From NCBI GenBank assembly GCA_023653095.1, contig JAMNXP010000001.1, positions 248,001 to 312,000 on the forward strand: 64,000 nucleotides of DNA, given 5' to 3'. Below the pieces are notes generated by a model, which saw only the letters and a list, made by a program, of their open reading frames with translations, ran no database searches and was not told the DNA's origin. The translations under genes and the position numbers were made by a program. This DNA is from Bacteroidia bacterium (lineage in GTDB: Bacteria; Bacteroidota; Bacteroidia; NS11-12g; UBA955). Positions 51,941 through 61,470 of the stretch are shown one piece after another (position 1 is the stretch's first letter; each line of letters starts with the position of its first letter).

Positions 51941-54900
51941 TATATTCTATCGTCTAATTGAAATTGGTATCTGACAGACATTTCTTCTAGAATTATTTGA
52001 ACTTCTTCATTGAAGTCTACTCTAAAATTAGAAACCAGTGACACTCCCATATCTTCCTCATTATCCTGAAAATGAAACCATAAAGGCACATTTCCTGGGA
52101 ATTGTTCTAAAATAGTTGAGATGCTTTGTTGTTTGCCATCAAAAAGTTCTTTAGGATGCATGTAAACATTTAATGCTCTGACTAAAGATTTTACATTGAT
52201 ATCTGCAATTAGCTTTACTTGATTGTATTCCACTCGCGCTCTATTACCATCAACGCCGGGTTTGACGGTTCCAGTAATCCATAAAATATAGTCTTGTGAC
52301 AACAAATTTTTGTTATCTATGTATTGTTTGTTAAAAAATGCCAATTCCACGGTACCTGTGTAATCTAGAAAATTAACTTTTCCGAAAGGGGCACCTCTTT
52401 GGGTCATTGCCTCCCTGAACGAAGTGACAATGCCCATCATTTTAAAATTCATTGGTTCATTCTGATCAACTGCTTGAGAGAATTCATTGACTGGTGTTGG
52501 TTTAAGAACACTGTGTATGAATTTATACTCATCTAAGGGATGTTTACTCAGAAATACCCCAACCAACTCTTCTTCAATTTTGAGTTCGTCCATCAAGGTA
52601 AATCTATCAACAGCCGGAAGTTTAGGTTCTTGAGGGACCGTTGCCTCACCGCCACCAAACAATCCCATTTGTCCGCTTTGTTTATCAGCTTGAAGTTTTT
52701 GTCCAAACTTAAGCGCTAACTCAACGCCTATCAATCCATCATTGGCACTTGCCAAGTATTGGGCTCTGTGATATCTTTGGTCAAAGTCAAATACTCCCGC
52801 TTTGGCTAAATTTTCCAAATTACGTTTGTTTACTGCTCTCAAATTTACTCGCCCAGTCAAATCAAAAATGCTTGAAAATGGTCCATTTTTATCTCTTTCG
52901 GATAAAATTTCATCTACTGCATTTTCGCCAACTCCTTTTACGGCATTCATTCCAAAGCGAATTTCTCCATTTTTGGTGACGGTAAAGGCTGACCTGCTTT
53001 CATTCAGGTCAGGCCCCAATACTTTCGTACCCATTCTTCGGCATTCCTCCATATAAAAGGTGATTTTTTTGATATCACCCATGTTGCTTTTCAGAACTGC
53101 TGACATGAATTGAGCAGGATAATGAGCTTTTAAGTAAGCTGTTTGGAAGGCAATTACCGCATAGCAAGTAGAATGACTTTTATTGAATGCATATTGAGCA
53201 AATTCTTCCCAGTCAGAATAGATCTTATGCAACACTTTTTCAGGAAACCCTTTCTCCAAGGCAGCTGCCATAAAGTCAGCTTTTAATTCATCAATGAGTT
53301 GCTTATTCTTCTTACCCATGGCCTTACGCAAAACGTCTGCTTTTCCTTTGGAAAAACCAGCCAATTTTTGACTAAGTAACATGACCTGTTCTTGATAAAC
53401 CGTAATACCGTAGGTCTCTTTTAAATATTCTTCCATTTCAGGAAGGTCATATTCAACCGGTTTTCTGCCGTGTTTTCTATCTACAAAGTCTGGAATATAC
53501 TTCATCGGACCTGGGCGATAAAGAGCGTTCATTGCGATCAAATCTCCAAATTGTGTTGGCTTTAAATCACGCATATATTTTTGCATTCCAGGACTTTCAA
53601 ACTGGAAAATACCATTAGTATCTCCCCTTTGAAACAACTCATAAGTTAGAGTATCTTCTAACGGTATTTGATCAATGTCAATTACATCTCCAGTGGTTTC
53701 TTGGATAATTGCAATGGCATCTTTAAGAATGGTCAAAGTTGATAATCCCAAAAAGTCCATTTTCAATAATCCAGCTTTTTCAATCTGATTTACATCGTAT
53801 TGAACTTGCATCCACGGTGAATCTTTTGAGCGAGCAACAGGTACCACTTCATCAATGTCTTTGGGAGCAATAATGATTCCGCAAGCATGAACTCCAGTAT
53901 TTCTTACAGATCCCTCTAGTTTTTCGGCATCTTTCAGAACCTGACTAGCGGCATCATTTGATTTGTAAATACTCTGAAGTTCTTTGAGATTCTCAATTTC
54001 TTCAGGCTTCAAATTGACAGAATCGTCTTTAGCCAATTTATCTACATCGGCATGAAGCATGGTTTTTAAATTGAGATTTCCCGGCACCAATTTGGTTAAT
54101 CCAACCGTTTGATTTAAAGGATATTGTAACACCCTACCTACATCTCTAATTGCACTCTTTGCGGCCATCGTTCCGTATGTAATGATTTGAGCAATTCTGC
54201 GTTCGCCGTATTTCTTTGCAACATATTCAATGACCCGGTCTCTACCTTGGTCATCGAAGTCAATATCGACGTCAGGCATACTTACACGCTCTGGATTGAG
54301 GAAACGTTCAAAAAGTAAATCGTATTTAACCGGATCAACGTTTGTTATTCCCAGTGCATAGGCAACCAAAGATCCTGCGGCAGATCCTCGCCCAGGACCT
54401 ACCCATACGCCCATTTTTCTTGCTGCAGATGTAAAATCTTGCACAATCAAGAAATATCCTTCATAACCCGAATTACAAATTGTGTTTAACTCGAACTTGA
54501 GACGTTCTTCAACATCCGTTGGAATGCCTCCCCCATATTTTTGCCTACATCCTTCATAGGCCAAATGGGTGAGATAGTCTTTTTGGGATAAAAATCCATC
54601 GGGAAGAGCGTAATTTGGTAAAACGATATCTCGCTCTAATTCAGGACTTTGAATAGAGTCAATTAAACGATTGGTATTATCAAGTGCTTCTGGAATATCT
54701 TTAAAAAGTTCTTCCATTTCCGCTTGAGTTTTGAAGTAAAACTCTTCGTTTGGGAAACCAAATCTGAAGCCTTTTCCCGACTCCTCGTTGGTTGCCTTTG
54801 GGGTAGATTGAAATTCTGAAGTGTTAATGCAAAGTAGTATATCATGTGCATTGGCATCATCTTTTTCTACATAATGCGAATCGTTGGTTGCAATGATATG

Positions 54901-55521
54901 AACGTTGTATTTTCGGGCAAACTTGATTAAAGTTTGATTGATATCTTCTTGATCAACTCCAGTATTATCAATGTTGCACAAATGATGTCTTTGTAGTTCC
55001 ACATAGAAATCGTCTCCAAACATTTGGTGCCATTCACAAAAGATTTTCTCTGCTTCTTCCTCCCCTTTGTGGAGGATGGCCTGAGGGATTTCAGCACCTA
55101 TACAACATGAAGTAGCAATAAGACCTTCTCCGTATTGTTTCAATAATTCCTTATCAATTCGAGGGTATTTGGAATAGAGTCCTTCTAAATATCCCAAAGA
55201 ACAAAGTTTACTTAGATTCTCATAGCCCTTTTGATTTTTCGCTAACAACAACTGATGATAACGTTTGTCTTTCTTCCCTTGTCCGAAGGATTTTTCATGT
55301 CTATTTTCAACTAAATAGAACTCACATCCAATCACCGGGAGCATCCCAGCTTTGGTAACAGATTTGTAAAAATCAAAGGCTCCGAACATGTTTCCATGAT
55401 CGGTTATAGCCATAGCAGGCATTCCATCGGCTTTTGCCTTTTGAACTAATTTATTTATTTCGGCAGCTCCATCCAGTAATGAATATTGAGTGTGAACATG
55501 CAGATGCGAAAATTTAGGCAT
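51940..55521 (-). CDS. dnaE: DNA polymerase III subunit alpha
   Basis: DnaE (1193 aa) is the replicative polymerase. The N-terminal PHP domain starts SHLHVHTQYSLLDG, with ITDHGNMFG. The palm has VGPGRGSAAGSLVAY and the catalytic acidic cluster PDVDIDFDDQGRD (Asp417, Asp419 and Asp421/423). The C-terminal part has a helix-hairpin-helix region (AVKGVGENAV) and an OB-fold (MMGIVTSFREAMTQRGAPFGKVNFLDYTG). The length is close to E. coli DnaE, rather than the longer forms seen in some Bacteroidota. It is preceded by a lipoprotein gene (2 bases apart). Confidence 0.97.
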   Translation of the reverse strand: MPKFSHLHVHTQYSLLDGAAEINKLVQKAKADGMPAMAITDHGNMFGAFDFYKSVTKAGMLPVIGCEFYLVENRHEKSFGQGKKDKRYHQLLLAKNQKGYENLSKLCSLGYLEGLYSKYPRIDKELLKQYGEGLIATSCCIGAEIPQAILHKGEEEAEKIFCEWHQMFGDDFYVELQRHHLCNIDNTGVDQEDINQTLIKFARKYNVHIIATNDSHYVEKDDANAHDILLCINTSEFQSTPKATNEESGKGFRFGFPNEEFYFKTQAEMEELFKDIPEALDNTNRLIDSIQSPELERDIVLPNYALPDGFLSQKDYLTHLAYEGCRQKYGGGIPTDVEERLKFELNTICNSGYEGYFLIVQDFTSAARKMGVWVGPGRGSAAGSLVAYALGITNVDPVKYDLLFERFLNPERVSMPDVDIDFDDQGRDRVIEYVAKKYGERRIAQIITYGTMAAKSAIRDVGRVLQYPLNQTVGLTKLVPGNLNLKTMLHADVDKLAKDDSVNLKPEEIENLKELQSIYKSNDAASQVLKDAEKLEGSVRNTGVHACGIIIAPKDIDEVVPVARSKDSPWMQVQYDVNQIEKAGLLKMDFLGLSTLTILKDAIAIIQETTGDVIDIDQIPLEDTLTYELFQRGDTNGIFQFESPGMQKYMRDLKPTQFGDLIAMNALYRPGPMKYIPDFVDRKHGRKPVEYDLPEMEEYLKETYGITVYQEQVMLLSQKLAGFSKGKADVLRKAMGKKNKQLIDELKADFMAAALEKGFPEKVLHKIYSDWEEFAQYAFNKSHSTCYAVIAFQTAYLKAHYPAQFMSAVLKSNMGDIKKITFYMEECRRMGTKVLGPDLNESRSAFTVTKNGEIRFGMNAVKGVGENAVDEILSERDKNGPFSSIFDLTGRVNLRAVNKRNLENLAKAGVFDFDQRYHRAQYLASANDGLIGVELALKFGQKLQADKQSGQMGLFGGGEATVPQEPKLPAVDRFTLMDELKIEEELVGVFLSKHPLDEYKFIHSVLKPTPVNEFSQAVDQNEPMNFKMMGIVTSFREAMTQRGAPFGKVNFLDYTGTVELAFFNKQYIDNKNLLSQDYILWITGTVKPGVDGNRARVEYNQVKLIADINVKSLVRALNVYMHPKELFDGKQQSISTILEQFPGNVPLWFHFQDNEEDMGVSLVSNFRVDFNEEVQIILEEMSVRYQFQLDDRI

Positions 55522-55523
55522 AT

Positions 55524-56063
55524 TTATTTACTTGCCTCAAATCCACCATCTTTATAGACATAAACAATGGTATCTCCGCTAGTACCGTCTTCAGTGAAAT
55601 TCACCATCCAAGCGGGTTGATCCATTTTATATTCACCCTCCTCTTTTAACCAACCTGATTCATAAAAGGCTTTATATGGTCCATGAAAATAGGAGCCACC
55701 GGTTGCAGGATCTAGAATTTTATCGAAATGCGACATTCTTTGTCCGCTAGGCCAATAGTTTTCCGTCCAAACTTCCTCAGGGCCAATAAACTTACTCACG
55801 TTGAGGAGGTACCCAGATTTGTTGTAGGTTAGGTGATATTTCACCGTGTCACCTAAGTAATACCTTTGCTCTTGCAATGTACTATCTGGACGATACGATT
55901 CATCAAGGATAACTTGGCCCAATTTCACCAAACTATCAAGCGGGCGAATATCAAATTTGTAGGGTTGATATCTCGTTAACTTGACATTTTCTTTACAAGA
56001 CAAAACACTGATAATCAATGTGAAAATTGCAACTGGTTTCCAAAAATTAAGGTGAAATTTCAT
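55524..56063 (-). CDS. Lipoprotein with MORN-like repeats
   Basis: This 179-aa protein has a lipoprotein signal (SVLSC, lipidation Cys about 23). The mature region contains MORN/YwqK-like units: TYNKSGYLLNVSKFIGP, NYWPSGQRMSH and FYESGWLKEEGEYK. No specific function can be assigned. It lies directly upstream of dnaE, 2 bases apart, and is first in that transcript. Confidence 0.75.
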   Translation of the reverse strand: MKFHLNFWKPVAIFTLIISVLSCKENVKLTRYQPYKFDIRPLDSLVKLGQVILDESYRPDSTLQEQRYYLGDTVKYHLTYNKSGYLLNVSKFIGPEEVWTENYWPSGQRMSHFDKILDPATGGSYFHGPYKAFYESGWLKEEGEYKMDQPAWMVNFTEDGTSGDTIVYVYKDGGFEASK

Positions 56064-56067
56064 AGAT

Positions 56068-56075
56068 GCAATTTA
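56068..56075 (-). promoter_or_regulatory. Predicted -7 box for the lipoprotein-dnaE transcript
   Basis: TAAATTGC on the minus strand, a variant of the -7 box, ends 4 bases before ATG 56063. The same octamer lies in front of the alanine dehydrogenase gene. Confidence 0.35.
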
Positions 56076-56151
56076 ATCAAATGGATCCGTTGAATTTTTC
56101 TGTTTTATTCTCAATTTGTAAACATTGGTAGCGATACCGGATTATGAAGTT

Positions 56152-56159
56152 TATTTTCG
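56152..56159 (+). promoter_or_regulatory. Predicted -7 box for recF
   Basis: TATTTTCG ends 4 bases before the GTG chosen for recF. A second possible promoter lies upstream (TTG 56090-56092, 18 bases, TCAATTTG 56111-56118), which would give a 40-base leader. Confidence 0.35.
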
Positions 56160-56163
56160 TTGG

Positions 56164-57255
56164 GTGATATTGTCGCATCTACGTTTACATCAATTCAAGA
56201 ACCACGAAAATTCGTCATTTGATTTTTGCGATAAAATCAACAGCATTAGTGGTCCTAATGGAAGTGGAAAGACCAATATTCTTGATGCTATTTATACTTT
56301 ATCTAATACAAAATCATACTTCAACCATATCGATCAACAACTCATTCAGTTTGGAAGAGAAGAATATTCTTTGAAAGGTTTATTTCATTCTAGCCAATTT
56401 GGTTCTAATTTGGATTTAGATTTCTTATTGACCCTTCAAAACAAAAAGAAATCCTTGAAGAAAAATGGAAAGCTTTATTCAAGATTGTTGGAACATATTG
56501 GAACCATTCAAACCGTATTTATTACTCCTTATGATATTTCACTGGTTTTCGAAGGATCTGAAGAACGCAGAAAATTTATAGACTTCACCATAAGTCAGAT
56601 CGATAAGAACTATTTATTGGCTTTGGTTGATTACAGAAAGTACTTAGACCAGAGAAACGCCTTTCTCAGGAATAACTTTGGAAGGAACATCGATTCTCTT
56701 GTACTTGAGAGTTTCGATGTTAAAATAAGTCCTATTGCCGACGAAATTCACAAAGCTAGAAAGTCATTCATATCTGAGTTTGCACCTCTGTTTGATGAAA
56801 ACTATAAATTCATTTCTGAATCTATTGAAGTTCCTCAAATAGAATATTTATCGCCATTAAACAATAGAACAATGTTGAGTGTTTTAGAAGAAAACAGAGC
56901 TTCAGACATACTCAGTCAAAGAACCGCATTGGGAGTTCACAAAGACGACATTGAGTTTATGTTGAATGATCAGGTCTTAAAGAAATTTGGGTCTCAAGGA
57001 CAAATAAAGAGCTTTGTAATTGCATTGAAAATTGCTCAATATCAATACTTTAAGAAAAACAGTCAGCAAAATCCTATTTTATTATTGGATGATATTTTCG
57101 AAAAGATTGACGCTCAAAGGTCCCAAAAATTAATGGAAAGAATGTGCTCCAATGAGTTTGGTCAGATTTTTATTAGCGATACACATTCAGAAAGAATCAT
57201 AGAACATTTTAAGCCATTCGACGTGGCACAAAAACACTTTAACTTAGTTAAATAA
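56164..57255 (+). CDS. recF: DNA replication and repair protein RecF
   Basis: RecF (363 aa) is an SMC-like ATPase that loads RecA at gaps. Walker A SGPNGSGKTNILDAIY and the C-terminal signature LGVHKDDIEFML ... LLLDDIFEKID (Walker B) are intact, with SFVIALKIAQ as the ABC signature helix. GTG at 56164 is the start because VILSHLRLHQFKNH aligns with the conserved MxLxxLxLxNFKNF beginning; the longer TTG frame is not RecF-like. It converges with ald with a 12-base overlap. Confidence 0.94.
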   Translation: MILSHLRLHQFKNHENSSFDFCDKINSISGPNGSGKTNILDAIYTLSNTKSYFNHIDQQLIQFGREEYSLKGLFHSSQFGSNLDLDFLLTLQNKKKSLKKNGKLYSRLLEHIGTIQTVFITPYDISLVFEGSEERRKFIDFTISQIDKNYLLALVDYRKYLDQRNAFLRNNFGRNIDSLVLESFDVKISPIADEIHKARKSFISEFAPLFDENYKFISESIEVPQIEYLSPLNNRTMLSVLEENRASDILSQRTALGVHKDDIEFMLNDQVLKKFGSQGQIKSFVIALKIAQYQYFKKNSQQNPILLLDDIFEKIDAQRSQKLMERMCSNEFGQIFISDTHSERIIEHFKPFDVAQKHFNLVK

Positions 57256-58449
57256 GCCTACCAACAGATCTAAATCTCGGTATTTCAATTGGAATTTATC
57301 CGCGAGACTCTTGTTAGTAAGATTTCCGTTAAAGAGGTAAGTGCCTTTTCTAATCCAAGCATGATTTCTCAGGGAATTCGAGAATCCGCCATCTTTTACC
57401 ATTTCATCAATCATTGGAGTAAATATATTACTCAGTGCATAAGAGGCAGTTCTACTAACTCTAGAAGGAATATTTGGTACACAATAGTGCAATACACCGT
57501 GTTTTTTAAACACGGGATTGTCGTGATTGGTTAATTCGGATGTTTCAAAATTCCCACCTCTATCAATGGCAACATCAATGATTACGGAGTAAGGCTTCAT
57601 TTTCATAACCATCTCTTCTGAAACCACCATTGGACTTCTATGTCCGGTACCGGAATATGCTCCAATGACCACATCTGCTTTTTCAATACTTGAAGCCAAA
57701 ACGTTGGGTTGCAGTGTTGAGGTGTACAAATGCAATCCGAAGGATTTTTGTATTCTACGAAGTCTGTAGATGTTATTATCAAAAATTTTAACATTGGCAC
57801 CAAGTCCCAAAGCTGCTTTGGTAGCATACTCTCCTACTGCACCAGCACCTATCACAACGACTTGTGTAGGTGGAACGCCTGCAAAACCGCCTAATAATTC
57901 ACCTTTTCCGATATGAGTATTATTGAGATATTCAGCAGCAATTAAAATGGATGCAGTTCCCGCAATTTCGCTCATAGCTCTAATTATAGGAAGTGCACCT
58001 GAATCGTCTTGAATAAATTCATAGGCCAATGCTGTAATCTTCTTGTTTTGAAGTTTACGAAGTAACATTTCTTCCAGTTGATTGATTTGCAGAGCGGAAA
58101 TCAACAATTGAGAAGGTTTCATTAAATCTATTTCAGACTCTGTAGGAGGGTCAATTTTAAGAATGATATCTGACTGATAGATGGGTTCCGGATGATAGAC
58201 TATTTCGGCTCCTGCTTCGCTGTACAGATGATCTGAGAAATTGGCATTTTCGCCGCACCCAGATTGTATTTTGATTTCAATTCCTTGACTTATTAAATAC
58301 TGGACGGCAGACGGAGTCAATGGGACCCTATTTTCTTGGAAGGTTATTTCTTTCGGTATTCCGATGCTGGTATGATGATTATTTTTGATCAACTGTTTCA
58401 GTTGAACTTGAGTTTCAGTAGAAAATTGGGTAGGCGATTGGCCGTTCAT
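57244..58449 (-). CDS. Alanine dehydrogenase (AlaDH/PNT family)
   Basis: This 401-aa enzyme interconverts alanine and pyruvate with NAD. The N-terminal block IGIPKEITFQENRVPLTP and the NAD loop VVVIGAGAVGEYATKAALGLGANVKIFD are present, with YCVPNIPSRVSRTASYALSN near the C-terminus. A 25-residue N-terminal extension is unusual for AlaDH but seen in Bacteroidota. It is monofunctional. It overlaps the recF 3' end by 12 bases. Confidence 0.92.
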   Translation of the reverse strand: MNGQSPTQFSTETQVQLKQLIKNNHHTSIGIPKEITFQENRVPLTPSAVQYLISQGIEIKIQSGCGENANFSDHLYSEAGAEIVYHPEPIYQSDIILKIDPPTESEIDLMKPSQLLISALQINQLEEMLLRKLQNKKITALAYEFIQDDSGALPIIRAMSEIAGTASILIAAEYLNNTHIGKGELLGGFAGVPPTQVVVIGAGAVGEYATKAALGLGANVKIFDNNIYRLRRIQKSFGLHLYTSTLQPNVLASSIEKADVVIGAYSGTGHRSPMVVSEEMVMKMKPYSVIIDVAIDRGGNFETSELTNHDNPVFKKHGVLHYCVPNIPSRVSRTASYALSNIFTPMIDEMVKDGGFSNSLRNHAWIRKGTYLFNGNLTNKSLADKFQLKYRDLDLLVGLFN

Positions 58450-58455
58450 ATTGAT

Positions 58456-58463
58456 GCAATTTA
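58456..58463 (-). promoter_or_regulatory. Predicted -7 box for alanine dehydrogenase
   Basis: TAAATTGC on the minus strand ends 6 bases before ATG 58449, the same variant box as at 56068. Confidence 0.35.
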
Positions 58464-58608
58464 ATTAAAATAAATGGATAGTTTTGTGTTCAAATTGAAC
58501 GAAAATCATAGGTCTTTTCCACAAAATGGATACAAAAATGCCTTTCTAAATGGGGTTGTACCAGAAAAAAGTAGTAATTTTAACGCTCCAACCAGACACC
58601 AAGTTAAA

Positions 58609-59889
58609 ATGAAAAGATTTGCAGCAGGGTTAGTTATATTATTATCATCTATTTACAATTCAGGCGCGCAAGCCCCACTGCCGCCTAGTCAAGCAGAAAA
58701 TAGCCTCTGTAGAATAGATAGTTTGACTATGCAATTTTACAGAGAGATTCCGAGTCACAAACCTTTAATTAACAACGGTTTTGAGTTTAATGAAAAAGAT
58801 TTCACAGATAATTTTGCTCAATTAGGAAGCGAGATACCCTTCGAATATCATTATTTAGTGAAGCAGCAAATTCAATATTTCATGGCATTGCCAGATGCTT
58901 ATTTTGATAGAATTCACCAAAGAATGAGTATGTATTTCCCCATTTTCGAGGAAATTCTCGACAAAAACTCGATGCCCACAGAATTGAAATACGTTTCAGT
59001 TATAGAATCTGCACTGAATCCAAATGCCGTTTCATGGTGCGGTGCAACAGGCTTATGGCAGTTTATGCCTTACACTGGAAAATTAATGGGAATGAAAATC
59101 AACTATTCGGTTGATGAAAGAAAAAGTATAATAGCCTCCACTGAAAAGGCCTGCGAGTACTTTCAGAATTCGCAAAATATTTTTGATAATTGGTTACTAA
59201 GCATTGCTTCATACAACTGTGGAGCAGGCAACGTAATGAAAGCTATGAGAAGAGCCGGTGGTAAAACCAAAGATTTTTGGGCAATTTTAAAATTCTTACC
59301 AAAAGAAACCCAATACTATGTACCTAAATTCATTGCCGCTGCTTATGTTTTGAATTTTACCAAACACGCCAAAAGAGATCAATTTAATAAGATTTCCGAA
59401 GTTCTTATTCCAACCCGAGTAGATACCAGTTTCCATTTGGTTAAAATGTGTAATTATATTGCCGGACCTGACCAAGAAGATTTATTGAAGTTAAATCGTG
59501 AGTTTATTAAACCCAACACTCAATTAGCTACAAACAATACCATCTTACTACCCTATCAATATTCAATGTGTTATTGGAGAGACAACGACTCCCTCATTCA
59601 GAACACCTTGCTTTCATCTTACGAGGTAGTATCATCACAGAATGCGAGCAAATACTATTCCGGATCAGATTCAAAGCCCAAAAAATCAGTTCCAACGTCT
59701 TCCAGCACCGGAAATTCCAAAACAGTACATGTCGTTAGATCGGGTGAAACCATATCATCTATTGCGAGAAAATATGGCACTTCTACAGATAAAATCATGC
59801 AAATGAATAATTTGCGCAGTTCCCGTATTGGAGTTGGACAACGATTGATTGTCAAAAATGGTCAGCACCACAAGCGGAATTACCGTTAA
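58609..59889 (+). CDS. MltD-like lytic transglycosylase with LysM
   Basis: This 426-aa exported protein has a signal peptide (FAAGLVILLSSIYNSGAQA). A family 1 SLT domain holds YVSVIESALNPNAVSWCGATGLWQFMP with the catalytic Glu, and SIASYNCGAGNVMKAMRR. One C-terminal LysM (VHVVRSGETISSIARKYGTSTDKIMQMNNL) binds peptidoglycan. It would cleave glycan strands. The ATG at 58609 is chosen because the upstream frame places the signal peptide 45 residues in. Confidence 0.92.
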   Translation: MKRFAAGLVILLSSIYNSGAQAPLPPSQAENSLCRIDSLTMQFYREIPSHKPLINNGFEFNEKDFTDNFAQLGSEIPFEYHYLVKQQIQYFMALPDAYFDRIHQRMSMYFPIFEEILDKNSMPTELKYVSVIESALNPNAVSWCGATGLWQFMPYTGKLMGMKINYSVDERKSIIASTEKACEYFQNSQNIFDNWLLSIASYNCGAGNVMKAMRRAGGKTKDFWAILKFLPKETQYYVPKFIAAAYVLNFTKHAKRDQFNKISEVLIPTRVDTSFHLVKMCNYIAGPDQEDLLKLNREFIKPNTQLATNNTILLPYQYSMCYWRDNDSLIQNTLLSSYEVVSSQNASKYYSGSDSKPKKSVPTSSSTGNSKTVHVVRSGETISSIARKYGTSTDKIMQMNNLRSSRIGVGQRLIVKNGQHHKRNYR

Positions 59890-59902
59890 TCTGCACATTG
59901 AA

Positions 59903-60922
59903 ATGTTTAAATATTTCAAATTCAACATTTTAATATTTGCTTTTTTTATATTCTCTTGCAATAACCCTGCTGATTTAAGCATAGAAAAAAGCAAAAGATC
60001 ACCGGCTGTTGACGTAAATGGTGCTATACATCTTTATGTAGATAGTACATCAAGTCAAAACTGGATGAGTCAACTCACCAACCATTTCCCATTAGATTCC
60101 AATTTGTTTTTTCAAAATCGATATTTATCAACTTATTCATTTATTCTTCATTCCAGAGCATCGTTGGATCTATCTCAGTTATCTGCCAATCGTATTGGAT
60201 TTATTGAAAATTACAAACCTTCTCATTTCGATTCTTCATTCAGCTTTCAATGGGGTAAATATTCCCTGATAGCTTATAAAAATCCATGCGCGACGGGTCA
60301 ATGGTTGGTTGATATTGGAAATATGGATGTTAACTCGATTTCTAAGGCTGAATGGAAATCTTTAAATCATTTCATCCTAAGCTTAAGCAATAATTTAGGA
60401 CTCGATGGATATTTTGAGAGAAATAACCCTACCAATTATGTAAGAACCATTCAATCAGAAATAGAATCTATTTGGAATATAGCTGTTCAAATTCCAAATG
60501 ATTGGAAAATATTTGGCACCGATTCTGGATTTCTATGGTTGGGTAAATTAAATCCAAATGGCGGATTTTCTAGCTTATGGATTACCAAAGTTGCCCAAAC
60601 CTCTGAGCGAGTTAATATAAATCAGCATTTTGTTGCAAGAAATATTGCTACTAAGAATTTCTTTCACAATGACGAAGGCACAAGAATGGTTATCAGCGAA
60701 ATCCCTGTTTACCGATCAAAAGAAATTGGAAATAACTTATTTCAAGGTTGGTATACTGAGGAAGGAACCACGAGAAGAGGTCCTTATTTTACAAAATATA
60801 TCTTCAATCCAAAAGAGAACTACACCTTATTGATTGATGCCTTTTGTACAGAATCAGAAAGTATGTCAAACGATGTTGAGTTTCTCAAACACTTAATCAA
60901 AAACGTTAGTTTTGTACCATGA
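59903..60922 (+). CDS. DUF4837 lipoprotein
   Basis: This 339-aa protein has a lipobox (FFIFSC, residue about 20). The rest resembles DUF4837 of Bacteroidota: GKYSLIAYKNPCATGQWLVDIG, IPNDWKIFGTDSGFLWLGKL and GWYTEEGTTRRGPYFTKYIFNPKENYTLLIDAFCTE. The function is unknown. The ATG at 59903 is chosen over a longer frame starting inside mltD. It overlaps purN by 4 bases. Confidence 0.85.
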   Translation: MFKYFKFNILIFAFFIFSCNNPADLSIEKSKRSPAVDVNGAIHLYVDSTSSQNWMSQLTNHFPLDSNLFFQNRYLSTYSFILHSRASLDLSQLSANRIGFIENYKPSHFDSSFSFQWGKYSLIAYKNPCATGQWLVDIGNMDVNSISKAEWKSLNHFILSLSNNLGLDGYFERNNPTNYVRTIQSEIESIWNIAVQIPNDWKIFGTDSGFLWLGKLNPNGGFSSLWITKVAQTSERVNINQHFVARNIATKNFFHNDEGTRMVISEIPVYRSKEIGNNLFQGWYTEEGTTRRGPYFTKYIFNPKENYTLLIDAFCTESESMSNDVEFLKHLIKNVSFVP

Positions 60923-61470
60923 AAAAGGTGGTCATTTTTGCATCAGGTAGTGGCAGTAATGCCGAAAACTTAATTCAATTACACCATCATAAATATTACG
61001 CGGTTGAAGCTATCTTTTGCAACAACGAATTCGCAGGAGTAATTGAAAGAGCAACCCGTTTAAATATTCCATTGAAATTGTTTAATCGAAATGAATGGGA
61101 TGTTGTCATAAACCAATTAAAGGATATTAAACCTGATTTGATTGTTTTGGCTGGATTCCTTTGGATGATACCGGCAGATTTTATTAGAAACTTCAGCAGA
61201 ATAATCAATATTCATCCTAGTTTGCTTCCCAAATTTGGCGGCAAGGGAATGTATGGGATGAATGTTCACAGGGCAGTTATAGACAACGAAGAAAAAGAAT
61301 CTGGAATCACCATACATTTGGTGAATGAACATTATGACGAAGGTGAAGTATTATTTCAAGCAGCCATAGAAATTGAAAACGGCGAAACACCTGAGTCATT
61401 GGCAAATAAAATTCATCAATTAGAATACCAATATTTCCCAGAAATCATACTTAAAGAGATTCAAAAATGA
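60919..61470 (+). CDS. purN: Phosphoribosylglycinamide formyltransferase
   Basis: PurN (183 aa) formylates GAR with 10-formyl-THF. VVIFASGSGSNAENLI is the phosphate site, LAGFLWMIP the folate site, and NIHPSLLPKFGG and GITIHLVNEHYDEGEV contain the catalytic Asn-His-Asp set. It overlaps DUF4837 and the next gene by ATGA, so this is a coupled operon. Confidence 0.96.
   Translation: MKKVVIFASGSGSNAENLIQLHHHKYYAVEAIFCNNEFAGVIERATRLNIPLKLFNRNEWDVVINQLKDIKPDLIVLAGFLWMIPADFIRNFSRIINIHPSLLPKFGGKGMYGMNVHRAVIDNEEKESGITIHLVNEHYDEGEVLFQAAIEIENGETPESLANKIHQLEYQYFPEIILKEIQK

Noticed and set aside
55524..56063. Antitoxin interpretation of the MORN/YwqK-like lipoprotein
   Set aside because: Some YwqK proteins are annotated as antitoxins, but this one is a lipoprotein and no toxin gene is adjacent.
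56125..56163. N-terminal extension of recF
   Set aside because: The residues before the GTG at 56164 do not align with RecF, whose conserved beginning matches from that codon.
58474..58608. 45-residue N-terminal extension of the MltD-like protein
   Set aside because: It would bury the signal peptide internally; the ATG at 58609 puts it at the N-terminus.
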